Shown here: one piece after another, positions 52,701 through 64,000 of the stretch
Position numbering within the stretch: the stretch's first letter is position 1
Layout of the letters: every line of letters begins with the position of its first letter
Assembly (NCBI GenBank): GCA_013365365.1
Contig: JABVXU010000031.1
Location: forward strand, 124,001-188,000
Direction: 5' to 3'
Length of the DNA stretch: 64,000 nt
Source: Cruorifilaria tuberocauda
Lineage: Eukaryota > Nematoda > Chromadorea > Rhabditida > Onchocercidae
The notes under the pieces: model-generated
The model's database searches: none
Told to the model about the DNA's origin: nothing
The model's input: only the letters and a program-made list of their open reading frames with translations
Program-made: the position numbers and the translations under genes

Positions 52701-53274
52701 GAGAACTGATTTCATTAGAAGCATGATTATACGATTAGCTTAGTATCCATCATTTAAAAATGATTGTTTAAATTATTAATTATACTTGAGATATTTCTAT
52801 TTACATGTTCTTGTCACCGAAAATTATTATAATTGTAAGTCCTGAATTTTTTTTTGGAAATGAGTTTATTTGCAGACTCCAATACAAACGAAACAGACTA
52901 AACGATGGTATCGAGAACTGATATCATTAGAAGCGGGGTCATACGACTACGTTAGTATTATCATCAGTTAAACATGATTTTTTAACTATTAATTCACGTA
53001 TCTTTTAATACTTCACATATCTGTGAAGTATTAAAATTTTTTCTCAAGAAATCAAAAGATTGAGAGAATCTATATTATTTAATCGAACGCTCAAGCATTG
53101 AAATTGAGTTACAAAATAGTTTTAGTTCGACTCTACGAATATTGTATCAAAATAATTTTGCAGCTAGCTATAGAGATCCAAAATCTGAATGACAACGAAT
53201 ATATCGCTATCGACGAATTCTCAGTGCTGGATTCACAGATGAGGCCAATTTGTTCACAGCATAGGGATTCCTGA
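49733..53274 (+). CDS. Secreted protein with two MAM domains
   Basis: MAM domains are extracellular beta-sandwich adhesion modules. Predicted exons: 49733-49790, 50107-50214, 50441-50598, 50952-51091, 51287-51518, 51782-51904, 52073-52304, 52518-52669, 52876-52950 and 53164-53274 (462 residues, phases consistent). Residues 1-20 are a signal peptide (MSFIIALLSFTCS). MAM1 runs from LFCYDFDSSCRWHN through RYWISPDVRLTVC and ANLEGGFAIIDNLEYFGDLC. A second, shorter MAM-like unit starts NVLQCTFDGDNQCDID and ends IAIDEFSVLD. There is no membrane segment or GPI signal at the end, so it is probably secreted. Exon 5's acceptor is uncertain because a hairpin covers it, and the exon 6 donor (GTCCGA) is weak. 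A decayed copy of exon 9 lies in the preceding intron. A poly(A) signal AATAAA lies 20 bases after the stop. Confidence 0.85.
51206..51326. repeat. 44-bp near-perfect inverted repeat (hairpin) over a predicted 3' splice site
   Basis: 51206-51249 is the reverse complement of 51283-51326 with one difference, and that difference (T opposite G) would be a G-U pair in RNA. The loop is 33 bases. The left arm is in intron 4 of the MAM gene and the right arm covers the predicted acceptor and the first 40 bases of exon 5. Confidence 0.95.
52696..52782 (+). pseudogene. Decayed duplicate of MAM gene exon 9 in intron 8
   Basis: About 87 bases starting ATATCGAGAACTGAT match the end of exon 9 and the start of intron 9 (52908-52993, GTATCGAGAACTGAT, CATTAGAAGC, GTTAGTAT/CTTAGTAT) with about 75-80% identity. 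In the copy the frame is broken by a TGA within GAAGCATGATTATAC, and the donor GTTAGT has become CTTAGT. It is therefore a dead exon. Confidence 0.8.
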
Positions 53275-54167
53275 TTCTTTTAATTTTACATCTAATAAAT
53301 TTAAATGCTGTTACAATATTTCGCTTACAAGTCGACGAACTTTCTTAAAAATGTATTCATAGCATTTACTTTGAAAGTGACACTTGATATCATTAGTTAA
53401 ATAATTCTCAGGAAAACATACCTTAAACAAATGAACTCCTGAAGGGTGCATATCATGGGGATTTCTTGAGAAATAATAATAAGCATAGAAAGTATAGCTC
53501 TTCTTTGCTTTTTGTTTTGATGGCACTTGCAACAATAAGGTATGATTTTTGATACACAAAGGTACTGTTAGTCATAACTTAATCACTCGAATCATACATT
53601 TATATTCATACAATAATACTGATATATATATATCTTTAAAGAAAGATCAACATTTTTAAAGGTAAATTCTTCTCTATAACTAGTTGAAAAATGTATACAT
53701 CTTAGTAAAATTGGTGTAAAATTAAATTTGATTAAAAGAATAACCGTTCAGAATAAATCACAAATAGTGAACCTAAGCAAAGAATTTTAAAATTAATTTC
53801 CAAATTAACTGTGAATTCAGTATGTGGTGCTGTATTAGCCATAATTCAATTAGTATATAATAGCAATAAACTATTGTAAGAGGAAAACCTTATTTTAGAT
53901 GCAGCATAATTCTACAGAAATGTACATAGTAAAAACAAATACAAATTTAAATTTGTAAGAAGTTTAGAAAAGTAAAGTTGGGATTAGCTTCCAGAGATCT
54001 GTATCTCAGCAACACTGAGAACAGTGAAGTAAGAAAGAATAAGTAATTATTTGATATAAAATGCGATCGAAAAATGCTGAAACTGCATTGTCAATCATTT
54101 AAGATGCACAGATTTATCTTGAAGAAATAGATAAGAATGCTGTGTGAAAAGCATATTTTTGAAAAAA
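53275..54167. other. Spacer between convergent MAM and ECT2 genes
   Basis: 3' flanks of both genes, AT-rich. A frame of 82 codons on - (53311-53559) has no splice context or family and is probably chance. A short TA run lies near 53623. Confidence 0.5.
53294..53299 (+). terminator. Poly(A) signal of the MAM gene
   Basis: AATAAA 20 bases after the TGA stop at 53272-53274, in the right position for a nematode 3' UTR of short length. Confidence 0.6.
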
Positions 54168-57100
54168 CTATTCCTTTATAGAACGTGAAAATATAGAATC
54201 ACGACGACCAAGTGAGGGTAGGAATGTAGAAGTGGAAAGCATCTGTCGAAAACCACGAGTCGGCATGGTGAAACCTGCCGTTTGTGTTCTTCCGTTTGGT
54301 GATGTCCTTTCAAAGCTTTCGTCAATTGGACGAAGATTATTTCGAGAATGCAACCGCGACAGTGTATTCGATATACCTAAATGCACGGTAGACATTGCAC
54401 GTCTGAAGTGACTTTGTTGTCGTGCGCGAGGAGTTCCTAATGCCTGAGATCCTCCAAGGGGATTTCGAACTCTGAAAAGTTTAGCACTGTAGTAGTGAGT
54501 TGATACTTCTACCAATACATCATTTGAAAGGCAAAATAATATCAAATTACAAATATACCGGTAAAATTAATTTTTTTTTCTACCTGTATTAGCTGCAAAA
54601 TTTATGCTTTTTGATAGGATAATGCTTAAAGCACTAAAGGAAGTTAGTGTTTCATGAAAAATCCCTCTAGTAACTTTGTCATGCATACATAAATTTTTAA
54701 TCTGAAAACGACAATTGCTTACGCATGATTTAGAGCTTTCTTGATGGTTACTATATTTTCTTTGACACCCAATAATGAAGGATCTTCGTCGAAATCCACT
54801 TTCTCCACCAATGTATTCCTTCCTACCAATTTATACACCTGCGATTAAAAAATAGAAAATCAATTAACGGTATGCAACAGAGCCTCCTATTTATCAAACA
54901 AGTAGACAAATCTTGAGAAAAATAATTCTAAAAATTTTCAAATTAAAATTAATAAGAAATTTGCCTGATCTGCGACTTCGCGTAAGAACTTTTCCAGTTC
55001 TCCTTCCTGATTTTCTAAGCATTGTGCTACCCAAAAATCTTCACCTTGACTAACTCGGAATGACAAAATGAATACACCGCTTATATCTAAAATTTTCCGT
55101 AATTATGCAAGATTTATCGTGATTTAATATAGATGAATAGAACATGAATAAATAAAACATTTTTAATTTCTATTCATATGGAAAGATCAGACATGTACCA
55201 GCATGTGCAAGCCTTTGTATTCTACGAATTGAGGCAAGCATATATTGCTGATGATGCTTATATTTTTTCTTGCCATGTCGCAATACGGAAAGGGATAGTT
55301 GTCTCGTAAAGGATTGATTTGAAAAACTGTGTTTTATTGAAGCGCTGCTGTCGTCATTTCCTATTCGTACCTTAAAAGAACAATATGCATTTCGCTCGAT
55401 GTTTGCAAACTTCTCTCCAAGTTACTTGAAAGTACACTATTATTTTAAAAAAATAAAAATTGTGAAAATAAAAAAATAAAAGTAAAAAATAACAACTGCT
55501 AATTTTCTCATGAATCTGTGTTTTAGAGAATAAAATCACCTTAACAATTTCTATCAAATCATTAAATAAAAATATAGCCATTCGCTTGTTCCGAGTTTTG
55601 GCCCATTCATCCTCACCTCCTAACGACAAAACATGCAGTTCGGTTTTCAACGTTCGAGCGCTTGATAATATATCAGCCTGAAAATCGTTCTAGTACTCCA
55701 CATTTCTTAACTGCAACACTAACCTTCATGAAAGTACGTGACTGCTCTAAAACTCTATCAAATTTCATGCAATTTTGAAGGTGGTGTTTTTAAATTGCAT
55801 TATATGTCAAAACTTCTAAATTTGCCATACTATTACATTGGAAATCTGATGACCAACAGCACCTTTTGAAATATCTCGCAAAGAATTCTTTCTAATTGGA
55901 ATGTACACTCTCGCTCTCTTTCAAACGGAATTCGAAATTCCATGTTTACTTTTGACTTTATTTAAAAACTAACAGGACATCGTTCAATATCACTCGATAA
56001 TTTGAAGATCATTGCGTAAGAATCAGTCTGCCTGCGAGATTCGTTCGCTTCTCTGTAAACCTCCAAATTTTTAAGAATTACTTGTATTTAAGCAAACAGA
56101 ATTTCACATCTTTCAAACATGGCTCAGCAAGACTTCAGAAAGAAATACTTTCAATAAATTAAATATTACGTGAGAGCTGCTTCTATGGCTCGCTTCGCCT
56201 TGGTCAAATAGACATTATCCGGGTTTTTACGATCCGTTTTTTCCAAAATAGCTAAAAGATAATTTTCCTTTAATCAGTAAGGAAAATATTATATAAGTGA
56301 ATGAATGTCAAATTTTGAGAGTAAAAAGCGCTTGTTGCTAAAACATGTATTTGACAAGCAAAAAATTTAGAGCAAACATTACCTTTTAGAAGTAAGACTA
56401 CTGAATGTAAGCGTTGCACCGGGCGTACTAATAAATCGGGTAAACTGTTTCTCTGGCATTCAACACGACTTTCCGCAGCCTCAAAATTCAGATTTTAAGA
56501 ATATCAGTGGGTCAACTTCTATCTCATGATTTTGTGCGATTCAAGAGCTAATTGAAACCAATGTTGAAAAATGTTTGCTGTGAACCTCAATCATAACTAT
56601 TACAATTACCTTTAAGAATGCGTGGAATTTTGGCTTAGTCTGATCGCATTCATTCAAGGTCTGAATGGCTGTATCATAATTATTGATGAATGCTTTATAA
56701 ACCGGCGTCAATTCAGTAACATGATCCAACCAAACCTAGAAGAAATAACAGGTCTATGAGTAGTAAAGAAAAATTTTGTAAAAGTATATGAAAAATTATT
56801 TCACTCTATCTTATTTTTGTCATATTTGTCATTAGTATTGCATAGAACAGCCTTGCATTCTAAAATCGAATAAATAAGAGTCATGAACCCTTCACCTCTG
56901 AAAATTTAAGATGCTTTGTCCGTAATATTTTATATTATTACCACCAATTAAAATTTCCAATTCATTCAGCCCTTTTTACTGCTGTCACCGCATGTTGCTC
57001 TCCACAATTCAAATTGAAAGTATTATGCAGTAATGACAGCAAGAAATGCTGAGTAAACCGGAAATTTTCATTGGTTCCTAATGATCATAGCTCTTTCCAA

Positions 57101-60100
57101 GAACTGTATAAGTGATTGTTACGAACCTCATTAAATACATTGATAATAGTAAGTAGCACTGAAAAGTCAAATATAATTCTTCTTCTGCATTATCCAGATC
57201 AATGGGACATTGATTTAAATAAAAAGCTATAAAATAAAGTAAAAAATCAGACTTTTCCAATTAAGCGTTCATTCATCCAATGCATTATATAACTTTGAAG
57301 TGTGCGACAAATATTCTCGTGAATATCGATTAGTGGAGGCACTTTGGCGAATATTTGGCTTATTTCAGCTTTTGTAAGAAGACCGCTATCTAGATTCGGT
57401 AAATGAGCTTCAAGAGGTTCTTTGAATACCTGCAATTTATTTAAAATAAAGAGCAAAATAGAATTTCGTTACAGAATTTTGTTTGAGAAGAAAAACATAG
57501 AAACAGAAAATAGTTCGAAAGAGCGAATTTGAAAAAATGAAAAGAAAAAATATATATATATATATATATATGATATTAGCCATTTCTATTCAAATCCAAA
57601 TCCATACAGTTAACTACTAAAACTTATAAAATCATAATTATATTCTAATGATACCATCACTCTGTAATATAGACATTTATCAATAGTAAGTAAATCGTTT
57701 ATATCCTCTTTCACCAAATCACTTGCAAATAATATGACGGGTTTTGGCAAATTTATTCACACTTAATCGTAAAAGTGGTAAGAGATACCTGCACAATAAT
57801 CTTCAATGCTCTTAAATAATTTTCCTCAGTCTCAAGCATTTCTTTACACACAGCATATCTTTTATCGAATCTTCGCGGGGAGGTACCCAATACCTCAGGA
57901 TCATCCGTTGATAGCAAATGTTCTGAGTAATCTGAGATTAGTAAGATTATTAATATTTGATTTTATAGACGCGCACCAACAGCATCAACAAGGGATTTTT
58001 GATGTATCATAGAATTAAAATAACCAATAATAAGTTAACATCTGAAAGAAATTCAAAATGGAATTATGCCGTTGGTTTGAATTTTTTCAGAGAAATCAAA
58101 ATCTTTATAAAAGTCAACAGTAAGCAATGAGCGGACCAGGTAACGCCGAACAGTTACTGTTATCAAGAACTTCCATAGATGACCTAAAAAATATATGTTA
58201 AATATCGTTTTTTCACACGATTCAAGATCATTATAAAAGTCAGCAACAAACACGAAAAATTCGGTAATAACATCAAATAACTAAACTTTCGAATGGGAAA
58301 AAACTTCCACAATAAATGAAATAAATCTTACTTGGATACCGACTTCCTAGTAGTTTGATTTGTTAATTCAACGGTATTTGGTGAGAGGATGGAGCTATGC
58401 TTGGTCCGTTGACCTTTCCACTTATAGATAGTTTCATTGGCACAACAGTTCAACTGTACAGAAATCCAAAACCACTGGAAATTGTCTAATTTTTTGGAAA
58501 TCCTTCACATCCATAACAAATCAAAAATAAATAGATTCTAAAGACAAACTTCTCCAGATACTAGATGCTGTTTTGCATCACATCCTTCAACTTTAGCATC
58601 CAGTGATGTCGAAACCACAATATGAGTTGCTTGTTTCTGATTTGCAGCTACTTTTCCTTCTAAAAAGCATAGAAAAAGAAATTCTACTAAAATTCTGCAA
58701 CGTACGCGGGAAAAAAATATTTCTGAATCTCTCAAATTAATGAATTTGGATGCATGTAGCTTATCAAGAAACCTTATCTCCATTTTTCACATTTTTAGCT
58801 GAGATATGATTTTTTTTCCTGAATTCATCTTTTCTAAATATTCAATCATTTCACGAAAAATCAAGCTGGTTAGCATGAAATTCGCAATAAAAAGCGGAAT
58901 ATAAAACATACTATTTTCAATAGTTTTTTCCTTCATTTCAGTTAGATCTTTCTCGTCGTAGGCGACAAACCATAATGATAATCCACAAAATGGTTCAACC
59001 ATATATCGACTCATCTGTAAAAGCGTAAAATTTCTGAAACTATGAAGAACAAAATCTAAATATTCCTTCTATCAATTTTTGAACGAATCTAGGAAAGGGT
59101 GATAAATCACAAACGAAGTTGATGGTAGTAACGTTGATTTGAATAGAATCTCTGGCAGCCCATGCTGCCCGTAACCAATCCAAATGCATTACACGACATC
59201 CAATTGACACCGCCATCTATAATAATGCATATTTCTATACTTTAATTTGTTGCACTCCCAAAAATGCATCAGTTTCACCCAATAACACATCATTGAAGCA
59301 ATTACTTAAGCCTGTTTAAAAATTTTCACCTATAAAAGTATTGAAATTAATGAAAGAAATACCCTATATGTTTTGCCTCTAGCAGCATCAGTGATTAAGT
59401 GGGTGGTGGAAGCAGAAAATATTCGTTGGGCGCTACCGCCCATGAAATGTACAAGATCAACAGCTTCCCGACAATTCTTGGTAGGAAGTCCCGATAAAGC
59501 AATTCGTACACCGGACATACTGTCTGTATAAAGTGGACGATTTGGGCGAGGTACTAGTAAGGGCTGAAATATGGTACATGTGTTTACAGAAAAAATGAAG
59601 GAAAAGCATGGATAAGATGATCTATTCACTGGTTAAATTATAATCGTCATAATTAGAATAATTAGAACTTCCTTACTGCGCATTTTAAAAAGTGAATTTG
59701 CTGCAATTTGCTACATTTTGAAAAGCTAAAAAACCTGGATTTCTAAACTAAATCGCCAAAAAATAAGTGACAGTTTTTGGAAAAGAATTATTAGATAAGC
59801 AATTAATTGGTATACTTTGCCATCTACGGCACGTTTTCGGATAATTGCTGGGCCAAGAATTGGTTTTTGACAAGAATTAAGATATTTGAACCAAGGGCAA
59901 TCAATGAATTCACTGCATAAGAAAGTAATGTCAGCATCTTTTGTGAACTCATAGCCATCTTCACTTTCTAACAGCTCGATACCGAAATGATTCTGCAAAA
60001 CGATCAAAAGGTTAAATAAAATAACTATGCAAAGCACCAATTCAAGATTTCTAAAATTGAATTAAATGAAATAACTACAAAAACTTGATTCCAAAAAGCA

Positions 60101-60876
60101 AGATAATAAAAAGATACCTTTAACAAATCTGTAACTTCTGTATTACTTCTAGCGAGTCCCACAACGCAAATTCGATTCACTCTTTTAACTTGCGACGCTG
60201 ACCGAGCAATTGTGTTTTCTTCTAAAAATACTTTTGCTTAATTTATTATTGTTAACAGCAGAGAACTCTGTATTTTAACGAACATAATAATACTTAGAGT
60301 GCCTGATAATCCATTAAACAATTATGCTACCCATAAAAAATGGATATATTTACATGTTTATGAGAGCCTTTTAAACATATTTCACAGTAGATTCATTATC
60401 AAATCTTTCTTTATTACAAAGTTTTTGATCGTAGTCTGAAAGAATGTAGTAATGTAAAATTACAATTTAATTATGTATAATAGACATTAACCTTTCATGA
60501 TAATTGACGGTAGGTAAAGAGTTAGAAAAATACAAAAGGAGCCCTCGCGATGATTTATTTGTTTTTTTATTTAATCAGCTTTTGTCTGCTTAATTATATG
60601 GTAATTCTGTTGACTTATCTAGTCATCCTTTGCTTATTTGTGCTTCACCTATATTATATTCAGCTTCTGTCATTCTGTAAATTTATATTCAAACAAAATT
60701 CAAACTGATTATCAATGTTTTTTCTTAGAAACAATTTAAATTCCGGTTAGAAAAATTCATTTCTTCTAGATTGAGATAAGCAATAACTTACTATCGGTTG
60801 TAAAACTTTCTGTTACTTCCAAACTAAGAATACTTGCAGCAACTTCCGAGCTAAGTACACTTCCCTCGCCATCCAT
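54168..60876 (-). CDS. ect-2: ECT2-type Rho guanine nucleotide exchange factor (BRCT, DH, PH)
   Basis: ECT2/Pebble activates RhoA at the cell equator for cytokinesis; its BRCT repeats bind centralspindlin and hold the DH domain inactive. Start ATG 60874-60876 (MDGEGSVLSSEVAAS). Predicted exons include 60792-60876, 60118-60221, 59816-59992, 59363-59563, 59115-59216, 58912-59014, 58550-58659 and 58331-58474. These carry the BRCT region (RPNRPLYTDSMSGVRIALSG, FMGGSAQRIFSASTTHLITD, HLDWLRAAW, WFWISVQ). After a Ser-rich linker, the DH domain spans about 57930-56180 (EMLETEENYLRALKIIV, RTLQSYIMHWMNE, PKFHAFLK, LLVRPVQRLHSVVLLLK). PH follows at about 55680-54740 (RMAIFLFNDLIEIVK, VFILSFRVSQGEDFWV). 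The last exon 54168-54471 is a Ser/Arg-rich tail like that of human ECT2. Two linker joins near 58180-58335 are uncertain. Full-length in plan; no missing domain. Confidence 0.95.
57550..57571. repeat. TA microsatellite in an ECT2 intron
   Basis: About eleven TA units between the DH exons. Simple repeat, likely length-variable. Confidence 0.9.
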
Positions 60877-63800
60877 TGACGATTGCCACCGAAATAAGGT
60901 CGAGAAAACGAAAAATATCAACCACCTACTGCTCAAATATTTCTGCAAATGACAAATTTTGATGAATTCAGACTGATAAGAAGAAATCTGCTTCAATTTT
61001 ATTTCTCTATTCTTTTTTCTCTTTTTTAAAAATTTAAAATTCACCAAACAAGCTAGAATGATGTAAGATACGCGTGAGTCCAATAATCAGTATCTGAAAA
61101 ACGAAACGATCGGTCAGCAATCCATGTTCTGACCGACGTTGTGTTGAAAGCATTTCCCGTTATCATTAAAGGACGGAATGTCGTGAATCTCGCAACAGAT
61201 ATCTAACAGAGACACGTGAAACCCGTCTCCCAACCTCGAAGAAAACTATTAGTGAATAGAAAGATCGTCTAGCAGTTAAATTTGAATTTAAAAAGACAAA
61301 TTTTCGTTGCGGGACCGAACCTTCCAATAGGAAAGAAACAATGAAGCAGATTTACTGGGACCTGAAATCTTGGGCAAGGCCTTTCCTCCGTCAATTATTT
61401 ACAAACAGGAAGTGTTTCAGGAAATACTCTCCGTCTCTCACATGTCAAAATTCGACCTCTTTCCGGTCAGATAGATGAATACAAACCCTATTCATATTTT
61501 AACCGATTTGGTTATAATCTCATAGTCAGATTGAGAGTGATCTGATGATAAGAAGATTGTGAATCATATTTATCTTCCTGACAGAAAAGATTACAAGTAT
61601 GAAACATTCCAAAATTAAGCCTTACTTGGATATGAGCTCATCTCTTAGGCTTCTGCTGTTGTCACTGTATCAGAAATAAATAACTCATTCCTATCTTTAT
61701 CCTTTTTACAATTATCACTATTTACCTTTATGTATTGATTGATTTGTTGTTTTTTTTGTGAAATCCCAAAGGAAGTTTCATACAACATTCATTTAATATG
61801 TTTTCCATAATACCTTTATTTGCCGACAAACACAAAATCATTGAAAACTAAGAATAATAAAACAGAGTACAATTAAGTTATTTCTTTCAATGTTAATTAA
61901 CAATAATAGTATCAAACATGTAAATCAATTATAAAAGCTAATTTTAATGGGAGCATTTGATATCACCTAAAATTAATCTTAATACATTCCAAAAAAAAAG
62001 TCGTATGGATCATATTCAATTATGGTTTATTTTATTGATTCCGTTTTGATACAAATAATTTTTTCAAATTTCATGAAAATATTAAATTCTTTGAGTAACT
62101 AATTTACTTCATTTCTAAGACAATACTAATCATGATATAAAATTTAATTAAAACAACACTGAAGATATAGTGCTGAATTTTTTAAACGTACTTTCACAAT
62201 TAAGCATAAATTGAAAGGAAGCCAAAGTTTGAACTACAAAAGAGAGCACAAATACAAAATAGTGAGGAAAAGAGATCAAAGCATACATTCACTGCAAAAT
62301 ATGTTCGACATTACTGTTGCTTACAATTTGACTGTTTTTGTTTGTATTTAAAAAGTTAAAAAATTTTTAGGCTTTATTTTTTGTTCATTTTTTTTTCATT
62401 AATAATGATAAGTAATCAATGATAAATGAAATCACAATAATAATAAATGCATCATGATGATATCCAAGACAAAAATACTCATTATGAAAATCAATATGTT
62501 AAATTGCGATCTTTGAACGTTTGTTTCGAAAAAAATTTTTGTAGATTTCAAAATTTGAACTGATGTTGAAAATTTACATGATTTTTTTCTTACTTAAATT
62601 TGATATCCTCCTTGCTACTGAATCGTATGTCAATCTTACATTACCATCATTTTTTTTGATGACTGAATTTTTTTCGAAACTTTCATTTTATGATGTTACA
62701 TGAAATTTCTACTCATACCGATTTTTTTACACATACATTGATTATCTTTCTTTTGAAATGCAAATTGCGAATTGGAAAGAAATTGCTGTACTGAATTATT
62801 TGCTGCAATTCGAAGATAGCAACTTCCGTATTTTTTTTTTGTTGAAATTTGATTACCTGGTGACGAGTTTTAATTCCGCTCGTTGCTTATTTCATCAAAT
62901 CTTTGACAATTGATCTTTCTTTTTTTATTGTTGATACGTTAGTTTCATGCAATGAGATTAAGCTTAATGATAAAAAGTGCAGTGCATCAAATAGCTATAT
63001 TGCGCAATTGTCGCTAAAGTGTTTTGTTATATACTAACGTGCTAATTGAAATTGATATAAAAAGTTCAAAATATTTTTTCTTGTTTCCCTCATTGAAACC
63101 TTTTGAACGAGAAGCTTCCAGAAGATAATTACTAGACAATTATTAAAAATTGAAGAGCACGCCAAATACAGTGTTCACATGTTATCATGTTGGCTAATAA
63201 TTATTAATAGAACTCGTTAAGGCTTAAAAAAGCATAACATGTTTTTTTTTCAGCTAAAAAAGTCTTTTAAAGGACTTTTCCAACTGCCTTATTTCTTGCG
63301 TAATTAAATAATTTAACTGTGAAAAACAAATTTCATACAAAAAATTTCGTAAACATATTTTAAGATAATTTACCATAGAAAAAAGGAGATGGTGATAAGG
63401 CAGCATCAAAAAAGGCAGTAAAGTGCAAAAGTGAAATGGTAAGTAATAACAAGCATATCAGATGTTGTAATGCATGATGAAAAAAAAGCAGTTTTTGATA
63501 AGATTACTGAGGAGGTGATGTAAAGGTATGTAAGCAATGATGTATGTGTTCCTGTTCATTATCAGTGACGTCTTTCTGTTGACATAAAAGTTGTAAATTA
63601 TTCTACTCTGTTGACAGATATCTCTGTTTAGTGTACTTTAGAGAAAGAAAGGGAGAGAGAGAGAGAGAGAGAGAGGGAGAAAGAGAGAGACCGCTGCTCC
63701 AATATTCAGATGGGTTTCCTCCTCTTCTTCATGTCCAATTTTGTCCTCAATATGCTGAAAGTACTAATTTTCAATTTCTTTGTACATTTTGCTGGTTTCA

Positions 63801-64000
63801 GATTCCACCAATCACCACACGATATGATATCATTCCATCTCTTCACATTTTCAAATGCATCGGAAGGTTTTCAAATTTCTGATAATAATAGATGCCTTCT
63901 TAAATCGATCTGCTTGCATAAGTATTTGTGAACTTAAATGAACTTACTGATTAATTGACGATCGTGAAGGAGCGTTTTCTCGGCTACAAATGCCATCAGC
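60877..64000. other. Region upstream of ECT2, no gene supported
   Basis: The 5' flank of ECT2 and beyond. Bases 61110-61478 are markedly richer in GC than the rest and contain a 45-residue open frame on + (ATG 61341, MKQIYWDLKSWARPFLRQL); this could be promoter sequence, a 5' noncoding exon or a small gene. From 61500 to 63640 the sequence is AT-rich with nothing recognisable. The last 300 bases contain open frames on + but no splice context. Confidence 0.4.
63641..63690. repeat. GA microsatellite
   Basis: About 50 bases of GAGA repeats with a few interruptions (GAAA, GGGA). On + it produces a meaningless Gly-Glu-Arg repeat frame. Confidence 0.95.

Noticed and set aside
57078..57260. Frame on - between ECT2 DH exons (PIDLDNAEEELYLTFQ)
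   Set aside because: It lies in the intron region between the exons carrying RTLQSYIMHWMNE and WLDHVTELTP; it may include a few true codons but does not extend the conserved DH sequence, so it was not given its own entry.
63631..63931. Open frames across and after the GA microsatellite
   Set aside because: The first part is simple-repeat translation and the remainder has no splice signals or recognisable domain.
1..64000. CRISPR arrays, bacterial operons, prophage or insertion sequences
   Set aside because: Nothing of the kind; gene structure is eukaryotic with introns throughout and no regularly spaced repeats were seen.

Overview
The window looks like a nematode nuclear chromosome segment. 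It is AT-rich, the protein-coding genes have many short exons with GT-AG introns ending in TTTCAG/TTTTAG, and one gene is an innexin. The gene set (innexin, Salvador, ECT2, HACD, SEC14-GOLD proteins, lysosomal glucosylceramidase, MAM protein, tRNA-Sec) is metazoan. Intron sizes of roughly 100-400 nt with a few over 1 kb would fit a filarial or ascarid-type worm better than Caenorhabditis; that part is inference. I assembled exon structures by hand from reading frame, splice signals and family similarity, so exon edges are predictions.

Layout, left to right. An innexin enters from the left on + (241-1763, 5' part outside). Convergent to it, on -, is a large two-domain adenylate kinase of the AK5 type (2734-12768). 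A small unrecognised gene end (-) and two pairs of short dispersed repeats follow to about 18.2 kb. A Salvador (Hippo scaffold) gene lies on + (18286-20671), then two short unassigned ORFs and a selenocysteine tRNA (22272-22358, anticodon TCA). An unrecognised protein with a C-terminal membrane segment is on - (22797-25398), followed by a gene-poor stretch of about 5.8 kb.

The right half contains a lipid-related group: a 3-hydroxyacyl-CoA dehydratase (+, 31166-33876), two paralogous SEC14-GOLD genes with identical intron phases (+, 35669-38454 and 45332-48243), and between them a complete glucosylceramidase on - (39394-43979). A truncated LTR retrotransposon end lies just after the second SEC14 gene. 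A secreted two-MAM-domain protein (+, 49733-53274) is convergent with the cytokinesis RhoGEF ECT2 (-, 54168-60876). The last 3 kb hold no gene I can support, only a GC-richer patch and a GA microsatellite.

No wholly new system is evident. The most interesting points are a near-perfect hairpin that buries a predicted 3' splice site in the MAM gene, a decayed duplicate exon in the same gene, unusual P-loops in both adenylate kinase domains, three predicted GC-AG introns in two genes, a tRNA-Sec without a nearby T-run terminator, and the glucosylceramidase enclosed by SEC14 paralogues.
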